Below, piece by piece: positions 17,867 through 26,114 of a stretch of 64,000 nucleotides of DNA. Source of the stretch: Mycolicibacterium tusciae JS617 (lineage in GTDB: Bacteria; Actinomycetota; Actinomycetes; Mycobacteriales; Mycobacteriaceae); contig NZ_AGJJ02000003.1 in assembly GCF_000243415.2 (NCBI RefSeq), forward strand, positions 124,001 through 188,000. The letters are read 5' to 3'. The number at the start of each line of letters is the position of its first letter. The first letter of the stretch is position 1. The position numbers and the translations under genes are program-made. The notes below the pieces were generated by a model. It saw only the letters and a program-made list of their open reading frames with translations. It had not been told where the DNA came from and did no database searches.

Positions 17867-18028
17867 TCACTGTTTGACCAAGGCCGCGAGCGCGCCCAGG
17901 ACGACGGCGACCGCGGCCGCGTTGCCGATGTCGGCCAGGCCGGCGGTGCTGCCCGTGCGGGAGATCCCGTAGGCGCACAGCCCGAGGTAGGCGAAGCCGA
18001 AGCCGATCAGTGAGGTGGTGAGGACCAT
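17867..18028 (-). CDS. Small membrane protein, paralogue of 15991-16173
   Basis: 53 aa, two hydrophobic helices around [14 protein letters not shown]. It is 47 bp upstream of the kinase on the same strand, so the order is small protein, kinase, small protein. A GTG two codons earlier is an alternative start. Function unknown; position and shared loop suggest a structural or sensory role with the kinase. Confidence 0.6.
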   Translation of the reverse strand: MVLTTSLIGFGFAYLGLCAYGISRTGSTAGLADIGNAAAVAVVLGALAALVKQ

Positions 18029-18294
18029 CTTCACGATGCGCGTCCCTTCCCGTGTTCGTTGGACCATCCACCTGTTGTTGGCGGTCGACCCAAGGTCTAC
18101 AGGGGAGGGGTGCAGAGTCCCGGTGCGCGCGATCTCCGCCCAACCCTTCTGATGTCACGTGACGAATGACCGGGTGGTACGTCAACCCGGTACAACTGGC
18201 TGAAATTGCAGGGTGCTCGGCCCGTGGTTCTGTCCGGATCCGGTGAGAGAATCCAGATGAGACCGAGGACCGCAACATCCGGACGGACGCGCGC

Positions 18295-19827
18295 ATGAGA
18301 CTGGTTACGCCCGAGGAATGGACGGCCCACACCCAGTGGTACCGCCGCACCCTCACCGCTGAGACGGTCGGGGAGATCTTCGCTGTCGACGAGGGCGTCC
18401 TGCGTGTGCTGCCCGGGTTTCTCGCCGCGTTCCCACCGAGCCGCCACGTCGAGATGCAGTGGAGCCTGGCCGACGTCTACAACTACATCGCCGAGGTCAC
18501 GCCCAGCCACGTCACCTGGATCCCGCGCCTGTTCCCGCTGCCGGCGGCCCCGACATGGCCGGCCCGCATGCTGTACGCGACAGCGGTGGAGATCGGCCCG
18601 GGCGGACAGGAGTTCGTCGTGCACGCCTGGGATCCGCCAGATGGCCGCGGCCACATCGCGGTCGGCTACCCGGTGCGCGACTGCCCCGGCGCCACCACTC
18701 CCGAGGCCGCGTACCGGCTCATGAGCCAGCTCAGCTGGGCCAGCGCTGTCGTCATCCCCACCGGCCACGACGCACCCCGCGGTTACCGCAGAGCCCAGCC
18801 TGGTGTGTGGGTCGCCGACGGACGCCGGGTCATGCTGGGCGGCGGCGTCGAAGGGGTCCACGGCGTCCAGCACGGCGTGTGGGGCGATGTCGCCAACCTG
18901 CTGCGCACCGACGTCCCCTGGTGGCCCCAGGGGCTCCGCGAACGCGACGCGATGTTGGCGTGGCGGCCCGGCGATGACCCGTTGGCGATCGCGCCGGCCA
19001 CCGCCGACCGCGACCCAGCCGCGCTACTCGACGTCCTCACCCCGGACAGCTCCACCGGGCTGCGCCACACCGTCGCCAAAATGATCCACGCCATCGAGTA
19101 CGAGCTGTGCAGCCAACTCGAGTCCGGCGCCACCTACGGACCGTTCCCCGGACTGACGCAGGCCGCGTTCGCCTCCCTCAACCCCGAAGCACCCCGGCCC
19201 CGCACCGCCGGCGAGACCGCACTGTTCCTGCACCAGCAGATCGCCAACCCGCTCGTCGCCGCCCGCGCCGCGGCCGTCGCCGGCGGCTACCCGATCGCCC
19301 ACAAGACCCACGTCATCAAGCCCGCCCACCACGACAACACCTTGGTGCGCCTCTGGCTCGACCGGCTCCGCCCGGCCTCCACCGCGCGCCGCGACGAGAT
19401 CGGATTCCAGCTCGCGCTCTCGACGCTGGCGACCGAACTCGGCCCGGAGGACCACCTGGCGCCGACCGGGTTCTTCGTCGACTCGGACTGGCCGGACTGT
19501 TGGGTCGTCGCCTCTGGCGAGACGGTCATCGCCACCTGCGGGACCTCGGTGCCCGCTCGCGGTGTGCTGCGCAAGGCCTACGTCGCTGACGGGGCGGCGT
19601 TCTTCTCTGACAGCTGCGGCGTGGTGTGGCCGCTGCCGTACAAGAAGGACCGGCCGACCAACACCGTCGAGGACCTGGCCCAGGCCTTGTCGCGCCTCAT
19701 GGCCGATGCCGGCGCGGACGTGGAGGACCCGGCTGCCGACGTCGACACCAACGCGCTGGTGTGGCGCCAGCTCCAGATCGCGGCCCGGCCGATGACCCTC
19801 AACGCCGACGACTTCATCCCGCGCTGA
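18295..19827 (+). CDS. Hypothetical 510-aa protein
   Basis: No recognised domain, no signal peptide or membrane helix. Trp-rich stretches occur in the first 200 residues and a conserved-looking C-terminal half begins near residue 255 ([22 protein letters not shown]). Balanced composition and mycobacterial codon use support a real gene. Divergent from the kinase cluster, with about 265 bp of intergenic DNA between the starts. Confidence 0.65.
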   Translation: MRLVTPEEWTAHTQWYRRTLTAETVGEIFAVDEGVLRVLPGFLAAFPPSRHVEMQWSLADVYNYIAEVTPSHVTWIPRLFPLPAAPTWPARMLYATAVEIGPGGQEFVVHAWDPPDGRGHIAVGYPVRDCPGATTPEAAYRLMSQLSWASAVVIPTGHDAPRGYRRAQPGVWVADGRRVMLGGGVEGVHGVQHGVWGDVANLLRTDVPWWPQGLRERDAMLAWRPGDDPLAIAPATADRDPAALLDVLTPDSSTGLRHTVAKMIHAIEYELCSQLESGATYGPFPGLTQAAFASLNPEAPRPRTAGETALFLHQQIANPLVAARAAAVAGGYPIAHKTHVIKPAHHDNTLVRLWLDRLRPASTARRDEIGFQLALSTLATELGPEDHLAPTGFFVDSDWPDCWVVASGETVIATCGTSVPARGVLRKAYVADGAAFFSDSCGVVWPLPYKKDRPTNTVEDLAQALSRLMADAGADVEDPAADVDTNALVWRQLQIAARPMTLNADDFIPR

Positions 19828-19855
19828 TGCTTACGGCGTTTGGAAGGCGTCCAGC

Positions 19856-20032
19856 TCACGCGTGATCTCCACGCCGTCCTTCTCGACGAGGGTCTCCGGA
19901 GATCTCGTTGACTCGCTCGCGTTCGGCAGCGAGCTGGCGCACCTCATCGGCGATCATCGGATCGTCGACAAGCTGCGCAATTCGGTCGTTGGCGCTACGA
20001 AAATGCGTAGGCACATCCTGCTCACTCGCCAT
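19856..20032 (-). CDS. Small acidic/basic helical protein, probably frameshifted
   Basis: 58 aa from ATG 20032 (MASEQDVPTHFRSANDRIAQL). The last about 12 residues (DPRREGRRGDHA) look like a wrong-frame tail. In the neighbouring frame the DNA encodes TLVEKDGVEITRELDAFQTP and a stop at about 19833, a more natural ending. So a 1-nt indel near 19905 may have changed the C-terminus, or the assembly has an error. The recurrent 19-bp palindrome lies 40 bp upstream. Confidence 0.5.
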   Translation of the reverse strand: MASEQDVPTHFRSANDRIAQLVDDPMIADEVRQLAAERERVNEISGDPRREGRRGDHA

Positions 20033-20071
20033 GGTCCTCACCTCTCTGCTCACCATATGAGGGTGATGTCG

Positions 20072-20090
20072 GTGATGCAGCCTGCATCAC
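20072..20090. promoter_or_regulatory. Recurrent palindrome, copy 1
   Basis: GTGATGCAG-C-CTGCATCAC, perfect 9-bp arms with a single centre base. It lies between the divergent genes starting at 20032 (-) and 20260 (+). Same sequence as copies at 24357, 36800 and 41161. Confidence 0.7.
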
Positions 20091-20259
20091 GGGACGATCA
20101 CAACCGAGGCACACGTGGCACACCAACGACCACCACCCCCACACGGCACGCCAGCGGGTGCGCCACCGCGCTAGATGCCGCTGGGCCAGCCCACAGACCT
20201 ACGCCAGTTGACGCCCTATCCGTAGAATCACATTGCCGACAGGCGATGTGAGGAGCGGA

Positions 20260-20508
20260 ATGTCCATCAGCGCCAGCGAGGCTCGACAGCGCCTGTTTCC
20301 GCTCCTCGAACAGGTCAACACCGACCACGAACCGGTACGCATCACCTCCAAAGGAGGCGATGCCGTCCTCATGTCCGCCGCCGACTACGACTCCTGGCAA
20401 GAGACGGTCTACCTATTCCGATCACCCGAGAATGCGCGAGGCCTCATGGAGGCAGTCGCCCGCGACAAAGCCGCGCACCCCGCGCCCGTGACGGATCCGC
20501 GACAGTGA
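20260..20508 (+). CDS. relJ: RelJ/YefM-type antitoxin, orphan
   Basis: 82 aa, very close to M. tuberculosis RelJ (Rv3357): MSISASEARQRLFPLLEQVN, then VLMSAADYDSWQETVYLFRSPENARGLMEAVARDKA. The usual last about 15 residues that help wrap the YoeB/RelK toxin are replaced by PAPVTDPRQ, and no YoeB-like toxin gene follows; the next gene is on the other strand. So this is an antitoxin without its toxin, possibly able to neutralise a chromosomal RelK. Start chosen by family alignment; an open extension of nine codons precedes it. Confidence 0.85.
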   Translation: MSISASEARQRLFPLLEQVNTDHEPVRITSKGGDAVLMSAADYDSWQETVYLFRSPENARGLMEAVARDKAAHPAPVTDPRQ

Positions 20509-20529
20509 CCGGCTTCCCGAACGCGCCTG

Positions 20530-21648
20530 TCACTCGTCAAGGAACCACGCGCGTACCTTCAGCCACCATTTCGGCAGCGGGGGAGGCGGCGGAGGCGCGC
20601 TCGGCCGTGGGGGCGGAGCAGGAACAGGCCTTGACTCGATCCGCGGCGGCGGCACAAATGCCCTCGGTGGCGGTGCCGGCTGCACTACTGGCACTGGAGC
20701 ACTAATCGGAAACGGCTGAGCGGCAGGTGTATTCGGCCGCTCCACGGAAACCGGCAAATCGTTCGATGAGGGCGGACGGAGTTGCCGCGCGTGCGCCTGG
20801 ACTGTCTCCAAATCGGACGTCAGAGCCCATGCAGCTCCAGCACGAGGCAGACCTGGGGTCCCGGGAGGGAACCACTGACGGCGACCGTCGATGATCTCGC
20901 CAAGGAACTCCTCCAGTGGCATATATCCGGTGCGCAGCGCCGGCCCGTCAGCCGCTTCGTCGAGGCGTGCGGCGGTGGCGTACACCGACATTGCAGCGAA
21001 CTCGTTCTCGGCAGGTTTGATCCAAGGACGCAGCGGCTGATACCGAGACCTCACGTGATGCACCTTGACCTTCGCGCCGGGGTACTTGAACACCGCCTTG
21101 CCCAGCCTGCTGCTCGCCTCCGGACCACTCCGCCCCACCGCACCGGAGTCGGGATCGGGCACCAGCCAGAGAACCGCCTTGGCGCCGTTCTTCAGCCGCG
21201 CCTCGGTGCGTTGATCGAACTTCGTATCCCAGCGTTGAACCTCGATCGACAGATCGGCCGCCGGCACGTAGATATCGGAATCCGTTGCCGCGTGCTCCGG
21301 CACAGCCTCCACGCCCCTGGCCCGAAGCATCCGCACAATCTCCACCTGAAACCAGCGATGCTTCTGCGACATCAACCCACCCCCACCCGAAGGCCGGCGC
21401 GAATTGGCGTGCGAGCAGTTGGAATCGGAGCGTCGCGCCAGCCACCGCGTCCCGTTGGCGTTGCTGCGAGGCACCTGAAACTGCACGGGACAGCCCGGCT
21501 CTGGGCAGACAAGAAACCCCGACGGAAGCTGGGTCATCACCTCCCAGTCCTCGTCGTTGTACACCCAATACGGGTAAGACCGCGGGGGCTGGTCACGACG
21601 TTGGGCGGTCTGCTTCGTGCCGCCATCGTCGAGGTGCGGATGGTCCAT
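20530..21648 (-). CDS. CoiA-like nuclease-domain protein
   Basis: 372 aa. N-terminal zinc-type motif CPEPGCPVQF...CSHA, then a restriction-fold core (residues about 95-190) with EHAATDSDIYVPAADLSIEVQRW, where Asp and the Glu-x-Gln match the CoiA-type PD-(D/E)xK signature. The C-terminal 120 residues are Pro-rich and end in WWLKVRAWFLDE, perhaps a membrane-touching helix. CoiA acts in natural transformation in Firmicutes; role here unknown. Convergent with relJ, 21 bp apart. ATG 21648 is preferred over ATG 21678. Confidence 0.6.
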   Translation of the reverse strand: MDHPHLDDGGTKQTAQRRDQPPRSYPYWVYNDEDWEVMTQLPSGFLVCPEPGCPVQFQVPRSNANGTRWLARRSDSNCSHANSRRPSGGGGLMSQKHRWFQVEIVRMLRARGVEAVPEHAATDSDIYVPAADLSIEVQRWDTKFDQRTEARLKNGAKAVLWLVPDPDSGAVGRSGPEASSRLGKAVFKYPGAKVKVHHVRSRYQPLRPWIKPAENEFAAMSVYATAARLDEAADGPALRTGYMPLEEFLGEIIDGRRQWFPPGTPGLPRAGAAWALTSDLETVQAHARQLRPPSSNDLPVSVERPNTPAAQPFPISAPVPVVQPAPPPRAFVPPPRIESRPVPAPPPRPSAPPPPPPLPKWWLKVRAWFLDE

Positions 21649-21904
21649 GCACCCAATTGTCAGTCCCAGCACAGACACTTTCGGGCAATCCCGATCCGGC
21701 TCCGCGGATCAGCCTGGCGCAGCGCGCCAACCCTGCGCCGGGCGTGTGCGCCCACTGCGCCAGCACTCTGGCGCGCGCCACCAGCCGCGCCGGTCGCGCC
21801 TATGGGTTGGCGCAGCCGCGATTCTGAACGGTGTCCATTCCGGCCCTTAGATTCGACCCGACGCCTCACATTGCGCAGCGGCCCGGCCGGGAAAGGACTT
21901 CACG

Positions 21905-22210
21905 ATGTCGACCATCCGCTCAACTGCGGAGCTGGCGCTACTGCCCACCATGTCGGTCGTCCAGTTCCGCGGAGCCGCTCTCGGCACCCGTAATCGCCTC
22001 GTCTGGCAGCTCGACCAGGAGTGGTTCTCTCCCGGCAGCACCGAGTCCCACCCCACCGACTGCTTCCCGCCCGAGGCGTTCCCCGCCGTCGTCCTCTGGA
22101 CCCCACGACGCCGCACCCCCGGCCGGAGCCGGCGCCACCTGCAGCCTGTCCCGTCCCGCCGGGCGGAAGCGGCTACTGATCAAGGGGACAGGCTCGATGA
22201 GCAGGCCTAA
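21905..22210 (+). CDS. Hypothetical 101-aa protein
   Basis: Residues 16-65 look conserved (MSVVQFRGAALGTRNRLVWQ, PPEAFPAVVLW), the rest is Arg-rich. Probably a small plasmid/phage-type protein. First of a string of three short genes, overlapping the next by 14 nt. Confidence 0.5.
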   Translation: MSTIRSTAELALLPTMSVVQFRGAALGTRNRLVWQLDQEWFSPGSTESHPTDCFPPEAFPAVVLWTPRRRTPGRSRRHLQPVPSRRAEAATDQGDRLDEQA

Positions 22211-22427
22211 TTTCGATGCCCGCACGTTGACCGAAGCTGTGGAGTCGGCACCCGACTATCCGGAGGTCAAGGCCGAGCAGGTCCGGCTGTACGCCCTGAA
22301 GCAGGACGCTGATGAGGCCTACGCCGCGGCGTCCAGGCGCATGGACGAGATTTGGGATCGCGAAGCCACCCGGCTGTTCGGGCCGCCGCCGTCGCGCGGA
22401 TCCACACCCCACGTTGGTCGCCCGTGA
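22197..22427 (+). CDS. Hypothetical 76-aa protein
   Basis: Helical, charged protein (KAEQVRLYALKQDADEAYAAASRRMDEIWDREATRLFGPP), no family recognised. ATG lies inside the end of the preceding gene, suggesting coupled translation. Confidence 0.5.
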   Translation: MSRPNFDARTLTEAVESAPDYPEVKAEQVRLYALKQDADEAYAAASRRMDEIWDREATRLFGPPPSRGSTPHVGRP

Positions 22428-22455
22428 TCGACCTGGACAGCGAAGCGCCCTCGAC

Positions 22456-22665
22456 ATGAGCCGCCAGGCGCCATCCGGCTACGTCAATGTGCCGCTGCCG
22501 CTTGCCTGCGCCACCTGCGGCCACCAGTGGCCCGACGACTGCACCTGCCCGCACCCTGCGGCCTGCCGTACATGCGCCCAGCCCCTCGCCAACCCGTCAA
22601 CGGCCGCCGGCTACTGCAACTCACGCTGCTTCCGGCTCGCACCAGCCGCGCCAGCAGCCCACTGA
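22456..22665 (+). CDS. Small Cys-rich protein, possible zinc ribbon
   Basis: 69 aa with eight cysteines, CATCGHQW, CTCPHP, CRTC and CNSRC, plus His residues, compatible with two zinc sites. Third gene of the short string. Low complexity at the end; could be a chance frame, but the Cys spacing favours a real gene. Confidence 0.45.
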   Translation: MSRQAPSGYVNVPLPLACATCGHQWPDDCTCPHPAACRTCAQPLANPSTAAGYCNSRCFRLAPAAPAAH

Positions 22666-22753
22666 GGGTCCGGTAACCGCACACCTGCGGATCGCCGACC
22701 TGCGCGAATAACAGAAAATAACGGGTGTCCGACCTTGACGTTACTGTGGGGGA

Positions 22754-24046
22754 ATGTTGAATACCCCCGCATTCGGCGAGTTCGTCAAAGAGGCCCGCGG
22801 AGCCCGCTCCCAGGCCGACCTGGCCGACAAGGCCGACACCTTCCGCCAACGATTCGGCCAGATCGAAAGTGGACAACCCCACGACCTGACCGACTCCGCG
22901 CTCGCGCAGCTCGACGCCGCTTTCGAGTGGCCCACCGACTTCGCGCAATCCGCTCTGCGCGCCACCCTGAACGACGAGCATCCCGTCACCTACAAGCCCT
23001 ACGAAGCCTCCGACTGGGACCCCTGCCGCCTCGGGTACTTCGCCGACGGGTCGGTCCTCATCAGCGTCAACAGGATCGCGTCGACCGCCCCCGCAGCTGC
23101 TTTCTTCCCCATGATCGTTGCGGCCCGCCGGACAACGCTCATCGACATCCGCGCCCTCGACGACGACGAACGCTTGTCTCTTGGCCGACTGGCCGGCCAG
23201 TGGAGTGGCATCACCAACGACTCCGGCCGCGCCGTCTGCGCCGTCGCCGCCCACCCCGACTCGGGCGACCATCGTTGGACCCCCGTCGCCATCGATCCTC
23301 TGCCCGGCATCACCAGCCTCAGCCAGGCACTCACGCTGACCCGCCGCCTGCGCCCCATCGTCGGACGAAATTTCGCCGCCGACGACGACATGGCGGTCGC
23401 CTTGACACTGCTGGCCGCCGCGATCGACCTCGGCGACACTTTAGACAAGCTCGACACCCCCAATGGGATCGCCCTGCTCGCTCGCCCGCACGGCCCCTCA
23501 ACGGCCAACTGGTCCAGACTGCTGGAGATCGCCGGACTGCCTCCGCACCGCTACCGCCAGGCCGACCTCACCCGAGTGTTCCGCGGCCTGTTCGACGCCC
23601 GAGACGCCCTCATCGACATCGCCTACGACCCCGGCGCACCAACACCGATCTCCATGCTCAGGCAGCCCGACGTCGTTGCCGCCCAGGACCTCAGCGGCTC
23701 TCTGCTGCTGTTCGACTCTCACCTCACGCCAGAGCTGCCCGTAGTTGTGCACGCCGCCCTGGCCGCCGCCGGCCACCCACTACCGATCGTCATCAGCACC
23801 GAAGTCGCCAGCCTCTTATCCGACGACTTCACCGGCCTGGCCATCGACATCAACAACATCGCCACGCCGTTGCCCACCGGTTCGGGCTGGCTATGGCAGT
23901 GGCGCACTGGCGACCTGCCGTACGCCACGATCACCAACTACGACAGCACCACTCGCCGCGCCGTCTACACCGAGCGCGGCCTGTCGCACGGCATCGACCT
24001 GCCCAACCCGTACCCGGTGTCAGTCCCGGCCGGGACAATGCCCTGA
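22754..24046 (+). CDS. HTH (XRE-like) N-domain protein, 430 aa
   Basis: Residues 5-45 (FGEFVKEARGARSQADLADKADTFRQRFGQIESGQ) form a lambda-repressor-like helix-turn-helix; the other 380 residues are unrecognised alpha/beta sequence. Resembles large actinobacterial regulators with a ligand or enzyme domain. Upstream TTGACG at 22735 may be a -35 element, giving a very short leader. The next gene's ATG overlaps its TGA. Confidence 0.65.
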   Translation: MLNTPAFGEFVKEARGARSQADLADKADTFRQRFGQIESGQPHDLTDSALAQLDAAFEWPTDFAQSALRATLNDEHPVTYKPYEASDWDPCRLGYFADGSVLISVNRIASTAPAAAFFPMIVAARRTTLIDIRALDDDERLSLGRLAGQWSGITNDSGRAVCAVAAHPDSGDHRWTPVAIDPLPGITSLSQALTLTRRLRPIVGRNFAADDDMAVALTLLAAAIDLGDTLDKLDTPNGIALLARPHGPSTANWSRLLEIAGLPPHRYRQADLTRVFRGLFDARDALIDIAYDPGAPTPISMLRQPDVVAAQDLSGSLLLFDSHLTPELPVVVHAALAAAGHPLPIVISTEVASLLSDDFTGLAIDINNIATPLPTGSGWLWQWRTGDLPYATITNYDSTTRRAVYTERGLSHGIDLPNPYPVSVPAGTMP

Positions 24047-24360
24047 TGACCGCTGACGCCCACCCCCACCACACCGTGCAGAAGCCGCGGCGGCGCACCG
24101 AGCCGGTCGAGATCGCCGACTTCACGATGCTGGTGCGGGTGCCGGGCCGACCCGACGCGATCCGCGCATTCACCGACGCAGAAGACACCGAGGCCCACCA
24201 GTACGCCGCCGAAACAGGCGGAACCGTTGTCCCGCTACCACTTCCACCACCGAACGGCTACACCGTCGGCCCTGACGGCAATCTGATACCAGCACTGCCA
24301 CCAACCTGCGCCGGCATGGCCGACACCCCGAGCCCGATCGCCGATACCCCCGGCGCGTGA
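24046..24360 (+). CDS. Hypothetical 104-aa protein
   Basis: Starts with a His/Arg-rich stretch, then a compact beta-rich part (VEIADFTMLVRVPGRPDAIRAF) and a Pro-rich tail. TGATG overlap with the HTH gene, so one operon. Its stop codon lies inside palindrome copy 2, which is unusual. Function unknown. Confidence 0.6.
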   Translation: MTADAHPHHTVQKPRRRTEPVEIADFTMLVRVPGRPDAIRAFTDAEDTEAHQYAAETGGTVVPLPLPPPNGYTVGPDGNLIPALPPTCAGMADTPSPIADTPGA

Positions 24361-24375
24361 TGCAGCCTGCATCAC
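24357..24375. promoter_or_regulatory. Recurrent palindrome, copy 2
   Basis: GTGATGCAG-C-CTGCATCAC, identical to copy 1. It overlaps the stop codon of the preceding gene and is followed by 280 bp without a gene (24376-24656), in which I see only a good ribosome site near the end. As RNA it would form a stem, but no T-tract follows, so a terminator is less likely than a protein site. Confidence 0.7.
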
Positions 24376-24656
24376 GAAGCCATCACAGAACCCGCGCTCC
24401 GAATCGGCGGTCCGGGCCATCGACTCGGTGCCGCATCGCGCACGTCCCAAGCGGACCCGCAGCTGTATCATTCGACCTAATCGCCGCGCCGTTCGGCGGG
24501 AACCCGCGCACCGGATCCCATGAATCCACCAGCGGGCCACGCCCTCGGGGCGATGCGGCAAGTGGAGCCAACACCCACGACAAACGAACACCACGCAGGG
24601 CGGTCATGGGACGCCCATCAGATACCCGGTGTCCGCACGTTGAAAGAAGGCCCACC

Positions 24657-25151
24657 ATGAGTCCCGCCCGTAAAGCCAAGCCGCGCAACAACGCCCGTAC
24701 CTCATCCGCCCGCGCCATCCAAAAGCGCGAAGGCGTGCCCTACCGCCAGGCAGTAGCCCGCGCAGACGCCGACCACAAAAACCGCAACACAATCTCGTGG
24801 CTCCCGGCGGCCAGCAAACGCAGTGCCGCAGCACTCGACGAGGCCCACGCAGCACTGCTCCGCTGCGGTGATCAGCCGGAACTGCAGCAAGGCGCCGCGT
24901 ACATCGCCTGGCTCGCCCACGATCTGCGACGCCTCAGTCCCCTCCACCCCTACGGAAGCACACTCGTCGAGGAACGCCCACCGCTGCCCACCGAGCTGCC
25001 TGCACACCGCAATGACGAGGAACTGGCCAACGCTGCAGCCAGCCTGCGCGAGGCCTCACGCGAACTCGAAGAGGGCTGCAGCGGCCAGACCGCTGCCGCG
25101 ATTCAGGCGACCCTGAGCAGACTGCAGACCTGGTGCACGGCAGGACCGTAG
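24657..25151 (+). CDS. Hypothetical 164-aa helical protein
   Basis: Basic N-terminus (SPARKAKPRNNARTSSARAIQKREG) and helix-forming, acidic remainder with DEAHAALLRCGDQPELQQGAAYIAWL. The ATG follows GAAAGAAGG (24642-24650), a good ribosome site, which fixes the start; the open extension upstream is not coding-like. A DNA- or RNA-binding role for the basic tail is only a guess. Confidence 0.6.
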   Translation: MSPARKAKPRNNARTSSARAIQKREGVPYRQAVARADADHKNRNTISWLPAASKRSAAALDEAHAALLRCGDQPELQQGAAYIAWLAHDLRRLSPLHPYGSTLVEERPPLPTELPAHRNDEELANAAASLREASRELEEGCSGQTAAAIQATLSRLQTWCTAGP

Positions 25152-25248
25152 CCAGACCCCGCGCCGCCGGCCGCCAGCCGCCACCTGAGCCGCATAGATG
25201 CCACCGTTCTGTGCGGCGCAGGTCTACTCAGGGGCACGTCGCCGAGCC

Positions 25249-25356
25249 ACTCTAAAAGCACTCGAAAATTCCTCGTGCGTTCAGCGTGCCCAGAAAAGGC
25301 CTGTACCAGGGCAAACATGCCGGACTCGAAAGCTACTCGAAAGCTACTAGAAAAGT
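25249..25356. repeat. 11-bp tandem repeats in two clusters
   Basis: Cluster one (25249-25270) is two 11-mers, ACTCTAAAAGC and ACTCGAAAATT; cluster two (25324-25356) is three, ACTCGAAAGCT twice and ACTAGAAAAGT. The 11-bp period puts all copies on one helix face. They lie in an intergenic stretch (25152-25434) with no gene, upstream of a VapBC pair. Confidence 0.6.
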
Positions 25357-25396
25357 CGTTGAGTTATCCGGCGGCGATCCAGGCAACGCACCGGAG

Positions 25397-25427
25397 GTGT
25401 CACACCGTAGCGCTGCCGGTGTTACAC
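25397..25427. promoter_or_regulatory. VapBC operator and leaderless promoter
   Basis: GTGTCACAC (25397-25405) and GTGTTACAC (25419-25427) are near-palindromes 22 bp apart. The second contains TTACACT, a good -10 whose expected transcription start falls at or next to the GTG at 25435, so the mRNA is probably leaderless and repressed by the antitoxin. Confidence 0.55.
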
Positions 25428-25434
25428 TCGATGG

Positions 25435-25692
25435 GTGCCCACAGCTCGCCGGCGCCACGCCATCACCGAAACCGATGAGATCGCCCAGGCGCTCGACGCG
25501 GCCCGCCGTACATGGCCACACCTCGCCGACAAACCTGGCGAGCTGTTGCGCCAGCTGATCCTGACCGGCGAACACGCACTCACCGACGCCACCGAGAAGC
25601 GCCTGCAGGCGATCGCCTCCACCAGCGGCATGTTCCCCGAGGCCTTCCCAGCCGGATACCTCGACGACCTCCGCCAGGACTGGCCCGAATGA
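25435..25692 (+). CDS. VapB-like antitoxin
   Basis: 85 aa. Helical antitoxin-like sequence (RRRHAITETDEIAQALDAARRTWPHLADKPGELLRQLILTGEHAL) with an acidic, Trp-containing C-terminus that would bind the toxin. GTG start, leaderless; stop overlaps the PIN toxin ATG (ATGA). Identity rests on position and length as much as sequence. Confidence 0.75.
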   Translation: MPTARRRHAITETDEIAQALDAARRTWPHLADKPGELLRQLILTGEHALTDATEKRLQAIASTSGMFPEAFPAGYLDDLRQDWPE

Positions 25693-26075
25693 TCGTCCTC
25701 GACGCCAGCGTGCTGATCGCCCACTTCCAGCCCGCCGACCCCCACCACTCCCGGGCGAGCCGACTCCTCGCCGAACACCATCACCACCAATTCGTCGTCA
25801 ACACCATCACATTGGCTGAGGTCCTCGTAGGCCCAGCCCGCGTCGGGCAAACTGACGCGTTCCGCCAAGCACTCGACACCCTGGCGATCCAGACCCACGG
25901 CCTCGACGCGAACGCCGCCGTACCCCTGGCCGAGCTGCGCGCGCAGACGGGACTCAAGCTGCCCGACTGCTGCGTGCTCTACACCGCTGAACGTCAAAAC
26001 GACTGCCTCATCGCCTCATTCGACGTCCGGCTGAATACGCAGGCGCAACGCCTCCAGATCAGCACCGTCAACTGA
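25689..26075 (+). CDS. vapC: VapC-family PIN ribonuclease toxin
   Basis: 128 aa. PIN residues: D5 (IVLDASVLIAHF), E43 (TLAEVLVGP), D97 (KLPDCCVLYTA) and D115 (ASFDVRL). Full length with all acidic residues, so probably active. Second of the three VapBC pairs in the window and not close in sequence to the first. Confidence 0.85.
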   Translation: MIVLDASVLIAHFQPADPHHSRASRLLAEHHHHQFVVNTITLAEVLVGPARVGQTDAFRQALDTLAIQTHGLDANAAVPLAELRAQTGLKLPDCCVLYTAERQNDCLIASFDVRLNTQAQRLQISTVN

Positions 26076-26114
26076 TCGCCCAAGATGTCGCACCCCGGCC
26101 CTACAGTTCCGGAC

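Noticed and set aside
17820-18356. N-terminal extension of the kinase frame
   Set aside because: Overlaps the small membrane protein in another frame and lacks protein-like features; kinase domain starts right after 17807.
22735-24045. Arg/Pro-rich frame overlapping the HTH gene
   Set aside because: Shadow frame; only its last 104 codons (from ATG 24046) are a separate real gene.
24357-24375. Palindrome as rho-independent terminator
   Set aside because: Perfect stem but a single-base loop and no T-tract; same sequence occurs upstream of genes elsewhere, which fits a protein-binding site better.
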